Shown here piece by piece: positions 9,587-20,028 of a stretch of 64,000 nt of DNA. Source of the stretch: Wenzhouxiangella marina (GTDB lineage: Bacteria; Pseudomonadota; Gammaproteobacteria; Xanthomonadales; Wenzhouxiangellaceae); NCBI RefSeq assembly GCF_001187785.1, contig NZ_CP012154.1, positions 738,501-802,500 on the forward strand, read 5' to 3'. Within the stretch, counting starts at the first letter, position 1; the number at the start of each line of letters is the position of its first letter. The notes under the pieces are model-generated. The model ran no database searches. It saw nothing but the letters and a program-made list of their open reading frames with translations, and was not told where the DNA came from. Position numbers and translations under genes: made by a program.

Positions 9587-10306
9587 CTAAAGGCGGAATT
9601 CCTGGCCGAGGTAGACGTTGCGGACGTTTTCGTCGGCCAGCACCTCTTCGGGCTTGCCGTGGGTCAGGACGCGGCCTTCGGAGATGATGTAGGCGCGGTC
9701 GCAGATGCCCAGGGTTTCGCGGACGTTGTGATCGGTGATCAGGATGCCGATGTGGCGCTCGGTCAGCTGCTTGACGATGCGCTGGATCTCGCCCACGGAA
9801 ATGGGGTCGACGCCGGCGAAGGGTTCGTCGAGGAGGATGAAGTTCGGATTGCCGGCCAGGGCGCGGGCGATTTCGACGCGGCGGCGCTCGCCGCCGGACA
9901 GGGACACGCCCATCTGATCGGCCAGGTGCGCCACGTTGAACTCGTCCATCAGGCGGCCCAACTCGTTGCGTCGGCCCTGACGATCCAGGTCCTTGCGCAG
10001 CTCCAGGATGGCCATGATGTTGTCGGCCACCGACAGCTTGCGGAAGATCGAGGCTTCCTGCGGCAGGTAGCCCAGGCCCTGGCGGGCGCGCTGATGCATG
10101 TTCGCTCGGGTGATGTCCTTTTCGCCGAGCTTGATGCTGCCGCCGTCGCTGGCGACCAGGCCGACGACCATGTAGAAGGTGGTGGTCTTGCCGGCGCCAT
10201 TGGGGCCGAGCAGGCCGACGATCTCCCCGCGGGCGACCTTCAGCGAGACGTCATGAACGACGGCACGGCCCCGATAGCGTTTGACCAGCTGTTCGGCGAT
10301 CAGCAT
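9587..10306 (-). CDS. lptB: LPS export ABC transporter ATP-binding protein LptB
   Basis: A 239-residue ATPase that powers LptFG to extract lipopolysaccharide from the inner membrane. Walker A GPNGAGKT is at 34-41, the ABC signature LSGGE at 136-140, Walker B ILLDEP at about 157-162, and the switch histidine at 193 (TDHNV). The sequence FAGVDPISV after Walker B is typical of LptB. It is the last gene of the yrbG-kdsD-kdsC-lptC-lptA-lptB operon and starts 4 bases after lptA ends. In many gammaproteobacteria rpoN follows lptB; here the operon stops and a convergent ltaE follows. Confidence 0.96.
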   Translation of the reverse strand: MLIAEQLVKRYRGRAVVHDVSLKVARGEIVGLLGPNGAGKTTTFYMVVGLVASDGGSIKLGEKDITRANMHQRARQGLGYLPQEASIFRKLSVADNIMAILELRKDLDRQGRRNELGRLMDEFNVAHLADQMGVSLSGGERRRVEIARALAGNPNFILLDEPFAGVDPISVGEIQRIVKQLTERHIGILITDHNVRETLGICDRAYIISEGRVLTHGKPEEVLADENVRNVYLGQEFRL

Positions 10307-10310
10307 CGGC

Positions 10311-10853
10311 TCAGCCGTCTCCGTCGCCGTCGTTGGACTGCAGTCGTTCCGTCGCCGCCTCGGCGGTGTCCGGTTCGATCAGCAGGCGCACGCCACCGTC
10401 GCCGACCAGGCTCTGGGTGTCCAGATCGTAGACCAGCTGCTGGCCGCTGAACTCGCCCTGGACGTTCTGGATTTCGGCGTTGCCCAGCATGGTGATCAGA
10501 TTGGTGGTGAAGTCATAGAGAATCTGATCGGAACGGCCGCGCACTTCGCTGCCGTCCTCCAGTACGTCATCCCAGCGCGTGGGATTGCCGTACAGCTCGA
10601 CGCGGGCGATCCGGCCGTCCTCGCCGTTGAAGGATCGGGCCTCGTCGGCGGTGACGGTCAGCGTGCCGCGCAGGATGCGGACATTGCCGGTGAGCACGTA
10701 GGCGCCCGTGGGCACGTCCAGGCGGCCGTTGTCGCCGAAGATCTCGATCGGCAGGGCAGGCGGGTCATCCGCCAGTGCCGCTTGGGTCACGAGGGCGGCG
10801 AGCAGCAGGATGAGCTTCGATTTGTACGTCATCAGAAAATTCGACCGTTTCAT
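10311..10853 (-). CDS. lptA: LPS transport periplasmic protein LptA
   Basis: A 180-residue periplasmic protein of the LptA/OstA family, which forms the beta-jellyroll bridge carrying LPS to LptDE. There is an N-terminal signal peptide ([17 protein letters not shown]) followed by the OstA-like pattern [17 protein letters not shown] and a repeated ..L.GNAEI strand. The first ATG is at 10853; another at 10832 (MTYKSKL) would give a better-shaped signal peptide. Either start lies inside the 3' end of lptC, an overlap of 89 or 68 bases in a different frame. The C-terminal tail is acidic (DGDGDG). Confidence 0.9.
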   Translation of the reverse strand: MKRSNFLMTYKSKLILLLAALVTQAALADDPPALPIEIFGDNGRLDVPTGAYVLTGNVRILRGTLTVTADEARSFNGEDGRIARVELYGNPTRWDDVLEDGSEVRGRSDQILYDFTTNLITMLGNAEIQNVQGEFSGQQLVYDLDTQSLVGDGGVRLLIEPDTAEAATERLQSNDGDGDG

Positions 10854-11352
10854 TGTCCAGGTGCATCATCAGACCACCGGCATCCAGTTCGGTGCCCGGA
10901 CGGCTGAGCCGGACGGGAACGTCCGCGCTGATTGTACGCGCTGGGCGCTGGTGCTGCAGTGCCTCGGTCTCGAGGCGGACCGGTCCGGTGGGTGTGGCCC
11001 GTTCCAGCTGGACCTGACCGCTGAGCAGCAGCAGGGATTCCTCGCGCTGGAACTCGCCGTGATCGGCCCGGCCTTCCCAGGCCCCGCTGTCGTCCAGCAG
11101 GCTGAAGCGGGGTTGATCCAGGCGCACGGTCCGACTGTTCGCATCGTGCTCAAGACGCGGACCACGGATCCGGAGTTCGGGTCGACCCTGATCGTCATGG
11201 AACAGAGCCTGATAATCGCCCAGGCTGTAGTCGAAGCGCGTGTCGGGCAGGGCGAGCGTTGGCGTGGCGCGGTGCTCGGCCGGGAGCCACCAGCGAAAGG
11301 CGAAGACGCTGACCAGGCTGGCCGCGGCAGTGAGCACCAGGGCTCGTCTCAA
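10765..11352 (-). CDS. lptC: LPS export protein LptC, TTG start
   Basis: About 195 residues, the usual size of LptC, the single-pass inner-membrane protein linking LptBFG to LptA. Starting at the TTG at 11352, which overlaps the kdsC stop as TTGA, gives MRRALVLTAAASLVSVFAF, a basic start plus one membrane anchor. An LptC-like soluble region follows (FDYSLGDYQALFHDDQGRP and [22 protein letters not shown]). The frame is open further upstream inside kdsC, but that part has the low-complexity look of a wrong frame. The C-terminal end runs well into lptA and ends in a Pro/Arg/Gly tail. Family membership is inferred from position and motif pattern. Confidence 0.85.
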   Translation of the reverse strand: MRRALVLTAAASLVSVFAFRWWLPAEHRATPTLALPDTRFDYSLGDYQALFHDDQGRPELRIRGPRLEHDANSRTVRLDQPRFSLLDDSGAWEGRADHGEFQREESLLLLSGQVQLERATPTGPVRLETEALQHQRPARTISADVPVRLSRPGTELDAGGLMMHLDNETVEFSDDVQIEAHPAARRPRDPSGTGG

Positions 11353-11885
11353 ACGAAACTCTCCTGCCAGGACTCGAGGCGCCCGTGGCCGGCCAGAATG
11401 AGTTCGCAGATCTCGCGCACGGCGCCGCGGCCGCCGGGCAGGCTGCAGACGTGATCGGCGCGCTCGCGCAGGAAAGCGGCAGCGTCGGCCGGCACGCACT
11501 TCAGGCCGCAACGGCGCATTGCCGGCCAGTCGACCAGATCGTCGCCGGCGTAGGCCGTCTGCTCGAGGCCGACGCCACAGGCCAGCATCAATTCGTCGAG
11601 GGCGCTGGATTTATCGTTCCGTCCCTGGAGTACCCGTTCGATGCCCAGCTCGGCCATGCGACGCTCGACCAGATTGGACTGACGGGCCGTGATGACCGCC
11701 ACCTCGATGCCATGGCGCATCAGGGCCTTCAGGCCGAGGCCGTCCCGACTATGAAAGCTCTTCAGCTCGCTGCCATCGCTGGCGTAGGTGATGCGGCCGT
11801 CGGTCATCACGCCATCGACGTCGAACACCGCCAGACGAACCTCGGCGGCACGTTCCAGCAGGGTCTCGGACCAGGTAAGGCTCAT
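11349..11885 (-). CDS. kdsC: 3-deoxy-D-manno-octulosonate 8-phosphate phosphatase KdsC
   Basis: A 178-residue C0-type HAD phosphatase that makes Kdo from Kdo-8-phosphate for the LPS inner core. The catalytic motif DVDGV has the nucleophile D22 and acid/base D24; ITARQS gives the motif-II Thr, and GDDLVDWP gives motif IV. Length fits the tetrameric KdsC family. It overlaps kdsD by 4 bases (ATGA), so it is translated from the same message as kdsD, lptC and lptA. Confidence 0.95.
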   Translation of the reverse strand: MSLTWSETLLERAAEVRLAVFDVDGVMTDGRITYASDGSELKSFHSRDGLGLKALMRHGIEVAVITARQSNLVERRMAELGIERVLQGRNDKSSALDELMLACGVGLEQTAYAGDDLVDWPAMRRCGLKCVPADAAAFLRERADHVCSLPGGRGAVREICELILAGHGRLESWQESFV

Positions 11886-12868
11886 ACGACGCCCGCCTGC
11901 AGCAGGTCCTGGAAATTGAGTGCGCCGACGAGACGACCGTCTTCATCGGTGACGAGCAGGCCCTGGATGCGTTTCTGCTGCATCAGCTCCACGGCGGTGG
12001 CGGCCAGCTCGTTGCGATCGATGGTCTGCGGCGAGCGGCTCATGATCCGGCTGGCCGGGAAGGACGCCAGATCCCGAATCTCTTCGACGTGCCGCCGGAT
12101 ATCCCCGTCGGTGATCACGCCCACGGCGCGGCCCTCGTCGTCGACCAGAGCGCAGAGACCCAGGCGCGAGCGGGTCATCTCGACGATCGCCTGGGCGAGG
12201 TTTGCATCGGCGGGGACCCGCGGCAGCTCGTCACCCTGGTGCATCAGATCGCTGATGTGCAGCAGGAGCTTGCGACCCAACTTGCCGCCGGGATGCGAGC
12301 GTGCGAAGTCTTCGGCGGTGAAGCCGCGCGCGTCGAGCAGAGCGATCGCCAGGGCGTCGCCCATGGCCAGCTGGGCCGAGGTCGAGGCGGTGGGGGCCAG
12401 GCCCAGCGGGCAGGCTTCCTGGTCGACCGAAGTGTCCAGATGCAGGTCGGCGTGCCGGGCCAGGCTCGAGTCCGGGTTGCCGGTCATCGCGATCAGGGTG
12501 ACGCCCAGGCGCTTGATCACCGGCAGCAGTCGGACCAGTTCCTCGGTCTCGCCGGAGTTGGAAATGGCCAGGATCAGATCCTCGCGCCGTATCATGCCCA
12601 AATCGCCGTGGCTGGCCTCGGCCGGGTGGACGAAGAAGGCCGGCGTGCCGGTGGACGCCAGCGTCGCGGCGATCTTGTGGCCGATGTGGCCCGACTTGCC
12701 GATGCCGAGCACGATCAGATGGCCGGGGCAATCGATGATCCGTCGACAGGACTCGACCAGGGTGTCGTCGAGGCGATCGGCGAGCGCGGCGATCGCTTTG
12801 GCCTCGGTGTCGAGCACCTCGGCGGCGGCGGCGAGCAGGCGGTTGGCGTCCAGGGTGGTCTCGGTCAT
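11882..12868 (-). CDS. kdsD: Arabinose-5-phosphate isomerase KdsD
   Basis: A 328-residue enzyme converting ribulose-5-phosphate to arabinose-5-phosphate, the first step towards Kdo. An N-terminal SIS sugar-isomerase domain (about 40-185; GIGKSGHIG at 55-63, ASHGDLG, SNSGETEE) is followed by the family motif RSHPGGKLGR and two CBS domains (about 210-328; ITDGDIRR, VTDEDGRLVG). Domain order and length match KdsD/KpsF. It sits between yrbG and kdsC, the classical arrangement. Confidence 0.96.
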   Translation of the reverse strand: MTETTLDANRLLAAAAEVLDTEAKAIAALADRLDDTLVESCRRIIDCPGHLIVLGIGKSGHIGHKIAATLASTGTPAFFVHPAEASHGDLGMIRREDLILAISNSGETEELVRLLPVIKRLGVTLIAMTGNPDSSLARHADLHLDTSVDQEACPLGLAPTASTSAQLAMGDALAIALLDARGFTAEDFARSHPGGKLGRKLLLHISDLMHQGDELPRVPADANLAQAIVEMTRSRLGLCALVDDEGRAVGVITDGDIRRHVEEIRDLASFPASRIMSRSPQTIDRNELAATAVELMQQKRIQGLLVTDEDGRLVGALNFQDLLQAGVV

Positions 12869-12884
12869 GGTGGTCCTTGCGGGT

Positions 12885-13865
12885 TCAGCCCAGGCCCTGA
12901 TGAATGATGAGCCCCTGATAGATCAGGAAGACGGCCAGCATGGCCCCGGCGACCGGTCGGGTGATCAGCCCGGGGCCCGACCGACGCCAGATGGCCATGA
13001 ACAGGAAGATCGTCAGGGCGAACATCACGGCCACGTCGCGGTAGAGCAGGCTGGGCTCGATCTGCATCGGTGCGATCAGGGCCGCGATCCCCAGCACGCC
13101 GAGCAGGTTGAACATGTTCGACCCCAGGATGTTGCCGATCGCCAGATCGTCCTCCTTCTTCAGCGCGGCCGTGGTGGCCGCGGCCAGCTCGGGCAGGCTG
13201 GTGCCGAAGGCGATGATGGTCAGGCCGATCAGTGCATCGGACACGCCCAGGAACAGCGCCAGGGTGACGGCGCCGTCGACCAGGATGTGAGCACTCAGGG
13301 GCAGCAGGATCAGGCCGGTCGCGGTCCAGATCAGGGCCGTGCGCATGGGCATGCCCTCGGGCACTTCCTCGGTCAGGCTGGCGGCCATCGGATCATTGCC
13401 TTCGCTCTTGATGCCCAGCAGGACCATGCCGCCGACCAGGGCGAACAGACCCAGCGCCAGGATCGTGCCATCGCTTCGGCTGAGCTCGAGGTTGAGCATC
13501 AGGGCCAGGGTCAGGAACATGATGAAGGCCAGCACGGGGAACTCCCGCTTGAGCGTGACGCTCTCCACCTTGAGCGGATAGATCAGGCCCGTGATGCCCA
13601 GGATCAGGCCGATGTTGGCGATGTTGGAACCGATGGCATTGCCGATGGCCAGGGACGGTGATCCCCGCAGCGAGGCCAGGGCCGAGACCAGCATCTCCGG
13701 CGCCGAGGTGCCGAAGCCGACGATCGTCAGGCCCACGATCAAGGGCGACACGCCCAGATTGCGGGCCAGCGCGGACGCGCCCGAGATCAGGCGGTCGGCG
13801 GCCCAGATCAGCAGGACGAACCCGGCGGCGATCTGGAGCAGGGCGATGACGAGGGTGCTGGTCAC
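12885..13865 (-). CDS. yrbG: Calcium/sodium antiporter, YrbG family
   Basis: A 326-residue inner-membrane K+-dependent Na+/Ca2+ exchanger-like protein with about ten hydrophobic segments. The two inverted alpha-repeats are marked by GFGTSAPE (50-57) and AFGTSLPE in the second half, each followed by a (S/N)(N)(I/M)(A/F)N segment (GSNIAN, GSNMFN). It is the first gene of the leftward kds-lpt operon, as in E. coli. The acidic loop between repeats (KSEGNDPMAASLTEE) is short. The ion specificity cannot be read from the sequence. Confidence 0.9.
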   Translation of the reverse strand: MTSTLVIALLQIAAGFVLLIWAADRLISGASALARNLGVSPLIVGLTIVGFGTSAPEMLVSALASLRGSPSLAIGNAIGSNIANIGLILGITGLIYPLKVESVTLKREFPVLAFIMFLTLALMLNLELSRSDGTILALGLFALVGGMVLLGIKSEGNDPMAASLTEEVPEGMPMRTALIWTATGLILLPLSAHILVDGAVTLALFLGVSDALIGLTIIAFGTSLPELAAATTAALKKEDDLAIGNILGSNMFNLLGVLGIAALIAPMQIEPSLLYRDVAVMFALTIFLFMAIWRRSGPGLITRPVAGAMLAVFLIYQGLIIHQGLG

Positions 13866-13986
13866 TGTGTCTAATGAATTTCGCTATGGATGACGACCGG
13901 CCTGCGGACCGGGATGCGCTACACTGTCGGGCTTGGCTGCTGCCCGCCGCCTTGGCATGAACCCCTTCGCAGGATCAAGGTCGAAC

Positions 13987-15487
<1,501 letters not shown>

Positions 15488-15595
15488 CCCGTCCTGCGGT
15501 CAGCCCTCGGTGGCGTGACGACTGGCACGGTTCCCGCGCCGGTCGAACAGGTACAATAGCTTTCTAATACAAGTCATCTTTCGGAAGTCCGTCTC

Positions 15596-16255
15596 ATGTC
15601 TCTGAATCTCGATCAGGCCCGATTCAATATGGTCGAACAGCAGGTCCGCACCTGGGAGGTGCTCGACCCGCGCGTGCTCGATGTCCTGCGTGATGTTCCC
15701 CGTGAGGACTTCGTGCCGTCCCGCTACCGCAAGCTGGCCTTTGCCGACCTGCGCATTCCGCTGGCCCAGGGCCAGGTGATGATGAAGCCCCTCGAGGAAG
15801 GGCGGGTGCTGCAGGCCCTGGCGATCGAGCCCGGTCAGCGCGTGCTCGAGATCGGCACGGGCTCCGGCTTTCTGGCGGTCTGCCTGGCGGCCCTGGGCGC
15901 CGACGTGGTCACGGTCGATATTCACGCCGAACTGGCAGACTCCGCCCAGTCCCGGCTGTCGCGCCTCGGCATCGAGGGCGTGACGGTCCACACGGGCGAC
16001 GCGCTGGGCGAGTTCTCGCCCGAGGGCCAGTTCGATGCGGTCGTGGTCACGGCGTCCGCCGCCGAAGTGCCCGATCGCTTCAAGGCCTGGGTACGCCCGC
16101 AGGGTCGTCTGGTGGCCGTGCGCGGGATGAGCCCGGCGATGGAAACCGTGTGTCTGGTGCACACCGATGGAGATCGCTGGCGGGCCGACAGCCTGTTCGA
16201 AACCGACCTGCCGCGCCTGATCGGCGCCGAAGATCGGCCGCATTTTGATTTCTGA
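15596..16255 (+). CDS. Protein-L-isoaspartate O-methyltransferase family protein
   Basis: A 219-residue SAM-dependent methyltransferase of the Pcm family. Motif I LEIGTGSGFLA is at 85-95, then VTVDI (post-I acidic residue) and FDAVVVTASAAEVP. It resembles the shorter Pcm-like proteins often found directly upstream of tolC. The usual Pcm motif around SQPY is replaced here by AQGQVMMKP, so isoaspartate-repair activity is less certain than the fold. A TACAAT -10-like box lies at 15552-15557. The tolC gene begins 61 bases downstream. Confidence 0.85.
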   Translation: MSLNLDQARFNMVEQQVRTWEVLDPRVLDVLRDVPREDFVPSRYRKLAFADLRIPLAQGQVMMKPLEEGRVLQALAIEPGQRVLEIGTGSGFLAVCLAALGADVVTVDIHAELADSAQSRLSRLGIEGVTVHTGDALGEFSPEGQFDAVVVTASAAEVPDRFKAWVRPQGRLVAVRGMSPAMETVCLVHTDGDRWRADSLFETDLPRLIGAEDRPHFDF

Positions 16256-16316
16256 GTTCGTCGCGGCCTGAAGGCTGCGCGATCGACTCCGAAACCCTAT
16301 CCAAGGACCGGATCGT

Positions 16317-17660
16317 ATGAAAAAGACCATTCTCGCTGTAGGCATCTGCCTGTCCCTGTCTCCCCTGGCCGAGGCCGTCGACCTGATGGGGGTCTACGAG
16401 CTGGCCCAGGCGCACGATGCCGAGCTGCGCGCCGCCGAGCAGCGGCTTCGGGCCGCCGGTGAAGGCCCGGTGCAGGCACGCGCGGCGCTGCTGCCCAGCC
16501 TCTCCGCGTCCGCCAGCCGGACCCTCGGGGAATCCCAGGTGGAGATCGCCGGCACCAAGCTGGACGCCGAAGACACGGACGACGAGAGCTATTCCATCAG
16601 CCTTCGCCAGAGCATCTACGACGATGCCAACTACGGTCGCCTGGATGCCGCCAGGGCACAGTACACGGTCGCTCAGGCGCAGTACGCTCAGGCCTGGCAG
16701 GATTTCCTGCTGCGAGTCAGCGAGCGCTACTTCGAGGTGCTGACCTCACTGGACTCCGTGCGCTTCGCCCGAGCCGAGGAAACGGCCCTGCGTCGCCAGT
16801 TCGAGCAGGCCGAGCAGCGTTTCGAGGTCGGCCTGGCCGCGGTCACCGATGTCCACGAGGCGCGTGCCGTCTATGACGCAGCCCAGGCCCGCGTGATCCT
16901 GGCCGAGAATGCCGTCGAGGACGCGCGCGAGGCGCTGCGCGAAATCACCGGTACTCTGTTCGAGGAGTACGCTCGCCTGATCAACGAAGTCCCGCTGGAA
17001 ATTCCCGAGCCGGCCAGTGCCGCTGACTGGGTGGCCATCGCGATGGAAACGAGCCCGCAGATCCTGCAGCAGATCGGACAGCTGGATTCAGCCCAGGCCG
17101 ATCTGCGCGTGGCCCGGGCGGGCCATCTGCCGACCCTGGGCCTGACCGGAGGCTACACGCGCCGCGTGGACAATGAATGGGTCGGTCGTGATCCGATCAC
17201 CCAGGAAGCCCTGGCCTCGGCGGAACTCCAGGTGGACGGCTGGAGCGTCGGGCTCGAGCTGAGCGTGCCGCTTTTCCAGGGATTTGCCGTGCAGTCCCAG
17301 CGTCGCCAGGCCGGTTACAACCTGCGCGCCGCCGACCAGACCCTCGACCAGACCGAACGCCTGGTCGTGCGCCAGACCGAGAACGCCTTCCGCGCCATCG
17401 TCGCCGGCATGCGTGAGGTCCAGGCGCGTCAGCAGGCCCTGATCTCCGCCCAGAGCGCGCTGGAAGCGACCAATGCCGGCTTCGAGGTCGGTACGCGAAC
17501 CATCGTGGACGTGCTCCAGGCCGAGCAGCGCTTCTTCCAGGCCGAGCGCGACTACAGCCAGGCGCGCCACCAGTTCATTCTCAATCAGCTGCGTCTGAAG
17601 CAGGTGGCCGGTCAACTGGCCGAGGACGAATTGGTCCGGGTCAACCAGCTGCTGCACTGA
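16317..17660 (+). CDS. tolC: Outer membrane channel protein TolC family
   Basis: A 447-residue outer-membrane efflux/secretion channel. It has a signal peptide (KKTILAVGICLSLSPLAEA), then two repeats of the OEP fold with long heptad-rich helices (RFARAEETALRRQFEQAEQRFEVGLAAVTDV in the first half; QTERLVVRQTEN and SAQSALEATNAGFEVGTRTIVDVLQAEQ in the second). The pair FEVGLAAVTDV/FEVGTRTIVDV is the TolC equatorial signature. It probably serves as the outer-membrane partner for efflux systems such as the RND pair at 53.1-57.5 kb, which has no outer-membrane component nearby; that link is inference. Confidence 0.93.
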   Translation: MKKTILAVGICLSLSPLAEAVDLMGVYELAQAHDAELRAAEQRLRAAGEGPVQARAALLPSLSASASRTLGESQVEIAGTKLDAEDTDDESYSISLRQSIYDDANYGRLDAARAQYTVAQAQYAQAWQDFLLRVSERYFEVLTSLDSVRFARAEETALRRQFEQAEQRFEVGLAAVTDVHEARAVYDAAQARVILAENAVEDAREALREITGTLFEEYARLINEVPLEIPEPASAADWVAIAMETSPQILQQIGQLDSAQADLRVARAGHLPTLGLTGGYTRRVDNEWVGRDPITQEALASAELQVDGWSVGLELSVPLFQGFAVQSQRRQAGYNLRAADQTLDQTERLVVRQTENAFRAIVAGMREVQARQQALISAQSALEATNAGFEVGTRTIVDVLQAEQRFFQAERDYSQARHQFILNQLRLKQVAGQLAEDELVRVNQLLH

Positions 17661-17667
17661 TCGAGCG

Positions 17668-18918
17668 TCAGCGCTCGAGCCAGGGCTCGAGCTGGCGCAG
17701 GGTCGCACGCAGACTGCCGCGACCCTGTTCCACCACGGACAGGGCGGCCCGCCCCTGTTCCAGCGCCGTCTCCGGATGCTGCCAGAATCCGATCACGGCC
17801 GAGGCCAGTGCCTCGGCCGTTTGCATTGGAGTGAATGCCCCCGAGCCCTGCAGCGCCTCGGCCATTGCGCGCTGATTGTCCAGGTGAGGGCCGGCGAGCA
17901 CCGGCTTGCCGCAGGCGGCCGGCTCGAGCAGATTGTGACCGCCCAGTTCGACCAGGCTGCCGCCGACGAAGGCGACGGCAGAGGCCGCGTAGCAGGCTTG
18001 CAGTACGCCGATCCGATCGACCAGGACCACGGCGGTGTCGCGCTCGATGGTCTCGCCCAGGCGCTGCTGCTTCAGACCGGCAGCATCGATCAGTTCGGCC
18101 ACTTCAGCGGCGCGCTCGGGATGTCGGGGTGCGAGCACCAGCAGGCCATCCGGGCAGGCCTCGCGCGCCTGCCGATGCGCCTCGAGCAGGATCGCTTCTT
18201 CCCCGGGACGGGTGCTTCCGGCGGTCCAGGCTCGCCGCGCGCCCCACTGTGCCTGCAGCTCGCGGACCCGGCTGCCCAGGTCCTGCGGCAGGCTGGCATC
18301 GAACTTCAGATTGCCGGTCACGCGGCAGCGCGATTCCTCCAGACCCAGAAGAGTCAGTCGTTCGGCGTCACGCTCGCTCTGGCAGAGGGCCAGACGTACC
18401 GCATCGAGGGCCTGGCGGAACAGTGGTCGCAGACGCATCGAGCGCCTGAATCCGCGTTCGCTCAGGCGGGCATTGATCAGGATCAGATCGATGCCCGCGC
18501 GCTCGGCCTGATGGAAGAGTTCGGGCCAGAGTTCCGTCTCGACGACCAGGCCCAGCCGCGGCCTCAGTGCTTCCAGCCAGCGCTTCGTCGGGCCCGGCCG
18601 GTCGATCGGCGCCAGGCGGTGCGCCACCCGATCGCCGAACAGGGATCGGACCTGGCGGGCGCCGCTGAGGGTGAAGGTGCTGATCAGGATCTCGGGGTGC
18701 TCCGGGCGGGCGAGCAGGGCTTCGACGAGGGCGCGGACGGCATTGACTTCACCGACCGAGGCCGCGTGAATCCAGATCGGCGACTCGCCCGCGGGCTCGA
18801 CCTGGCCACGGCGTTCGATCAGGCGCTCGCGCTCCGTCCCATCGCTGGCATCCCGATGCAGGCGTCGGACCATCCAGGGTGAGGCCAGCAGGGCGAAGGA
18901 TCGATAGAGCCAGAGCAT
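17668..18918 (-). CDS. waaA: 3-deoxy-D-manno-octulosonic acid transferase WaaA
   Basis: A 416-residue GT-B glycosyltransferase adding Kdo to lipid IVA. There is an N-terminal membrane-associated segment, the general base E57 in HAASVGEVNA, ETELWPE in the N-domain and GNLKFD, then VGGSLVELGGHNLLEPAA in the C-terminal CMP-Kdo-binding domain. Length is usual for bacterial WaaA. It converges with tolC with only 7 bases between the stops. Together with kdsC, kdsD, lpt and the LpxL-like gene it makes this an LPS-rich stretch. Confidence 0.95.
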   Translation of the reverse strand: MLWLYRSFALLASPWMVRRLHRDASDGTERERLIERRGQVEPAGESPIWIHAASVGEVNAVRALVEALLARPEHPEILISTFTLSGARQVRSLFGDRVAHRLAPIDRPGPTKRWLEALRPRLGLVVETELWPELFHQAERAGIDLILINARLSERGFRRSMRLRPLFRQALDAVRLALCQSERDAERLTLLGLEESRCRVTGNLKFDASLPQDLGSRVRELQAQWGARRAWTAGSTRPGEEAILLEAHRQAREACPDGLLVLAPRHPERAAEVAELIDAAGLKQQRLGETIERDTAVVLVDRIGVLQACYAASAVAFVGGSLVELGGHNLLEPAACGKPVLAGPHLDNQRAMAEALQGSGAFTPMQTAEALASAVIGFWQHPETALEQGRAALSVVEQGRGSLRATLRQLEPWLER

Positions 18919-18942
18919 GGGCCGGGAGTGTACCCGAAGCCG

Positions 18943-19111
18943 CTAGCCCGCATTATTCATGAAGACGCTCGCGCCCTTGCCTGGTCCTTGTCCGCACAGC
19001 GAATTTTCCTCCCTCGGAAATACAGCATGGTATTCCGCTCGGTCGGAAAATCCCCTGTGCGAACCATTCCCTGCGCAATCATCGCGGCAATTCATGAATA
19101 ATGCGGGCTAG
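18943..19111. repeat. 169-bp palindromic element with 21-bp perfect inverted ends
   Basis: Ends 18943-18963 and 19091-19111 are exact reverse complements. Inside, 18993-19009 and 19045-19061 are reverse complements with three mismatches, and the centre again contains a short palindrome, so most of the element can fold into one hairpin. The outermost four bases are CTAG on both sides, which could be either part of the terminal repeat or a 4-bp target duplication. It fits a MITE, and its right end lies 22 bases before the LpxL-like start codon. I see no gene in it. Confidence 0.75.
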
Positions 19112-19133
19112 AGAAGATGGAATAATCGCCGCC

Positions 19134-20015
19134 ATGGCATTGATGTCCCGACTTCTGACCCATCTGGCCCTGATTCCCGCGCGTCTGCTGGGTCATCTGC
19201 CCCTGAGCCTCTCGCGGCGCTTGCTGGCCAGCCTCGCTCGACCGCTGCGGTGGGCGATGCGGCGCCGGAGTCACATCGTCGAGCGCAATCTCGAGCTGTG
19301 CTTTCCCGAATGGGATGAGGCACGGCGATCCTCGGTGGCTGCCGAGCATTTCCGCCAGCTGGCCGAGGCCGTGGCCGAGACGGCCTTCTGCTGGTGCCAC
19401 CGGGGGCGACTCGACGAGCGCTACGGCCAGATCGAGGGGCTGGAACACCTCGATCGCGCCCGCTCGGGCGGGCAGGGCGTCCTGCTCGTCACGGGTCACA
19501 CGACCTGTCTGGAACTGGGCGCCCGGCTGTTCGCCGAGTCCGTGCCCGTGCATGGGGTCTATCGGCCGCTGCGCAATCCCGTGCTCAATCGCTTTCAGAA
19601 CCGGGGGCGCGGACGCTACAGCCCGGGCATGATCGAGCGCGACAATCTGCGCGCCATGGTCCGCCATCTGCGCGCCGGGGAGGTGGTCTGGTACGCGCCC
19701 GATCAGGACTTCGGGCCCGAGCGCAGTCATTTCGCGCCCTTCTTCGACCTGCCCACGGCGACGGCGCGAGGCCTGCTCGAGCTCGCCCGGCTGGGTCGGG
19801 CCGTCGTCGTGCCGATGTATCCGATCAAGGCCGACGGGCGGGTGAGCGTTCATATCGCTCCCGCCTTCGAGGATTTTCCCGGGGAGGATCCGGTGGCGGA
19901 TCTGAGTCGCTACAACCGCTTCCTGGAAGCGCGGATTCGAACGGCGCCGGCCCAGTACTGGTGGTTGCATCGCCGCTTCAAGAGCCGTCCGGAAGGCGGT
20001 CCTTCGCTTTACTGA
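19134..20015 (+). CDS. Lipid A biosynthesis acyltransferase, LpxL/LpxM family
   Basis: A 293-residue member of the LpxL/HtrB lysophospholipid acyltransferase family, adding a secondary acyl chain to lipid A. The catalytic HX4E motif is H122-E127 (GHTTCLE); the second block has YRPLRNPVLN, and AP.FG (here YAPDQDFGPERS) matches the family block III. There is an N-terminal membrane-anchor region. ATG at 19134 is chosen because the frame upstream lies in the palindromic element; GGAATAATCGCC upstream gives only a weak ribosome site. Chain length and position (lauroyl or other) cannot be assigned. It is probably monocistronic. Confidence 0.9.
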   Translation: MALMSRLLTHLALIPARLLGHLPLSLSRRLLASLARPLRWAMRRRSHIVERNLELCFPEWDEARRSSVAAEHFRQLAEAVAETAFCWCHRGRLDERYGQIEGLEHLDRARSGGQGVLLVTGHTTCLELGARLFAESVPVHGVYRPLRNPVLNRFQNRGRGRYSPGMIERDNLRAMVRHLRAGEVVWYAPDQDFGPERSHFAPFFDLPTATARGLLELARLGRAVVVPMYPIKADGRVSVHIAPAFEDFPGEDPVADLSRYNRFLEARIRTAPAQYWWLHRRFKSRPEGGPSLY

Positions 20016-20028
20016 AGAGCGGGCGGAC

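Noticed and set aside
11385-13661. 758-codon plus-strand frame across kdsC-kdsD-yrbG
   Set aside because: It crosses three well-supported opposite-strand genes.
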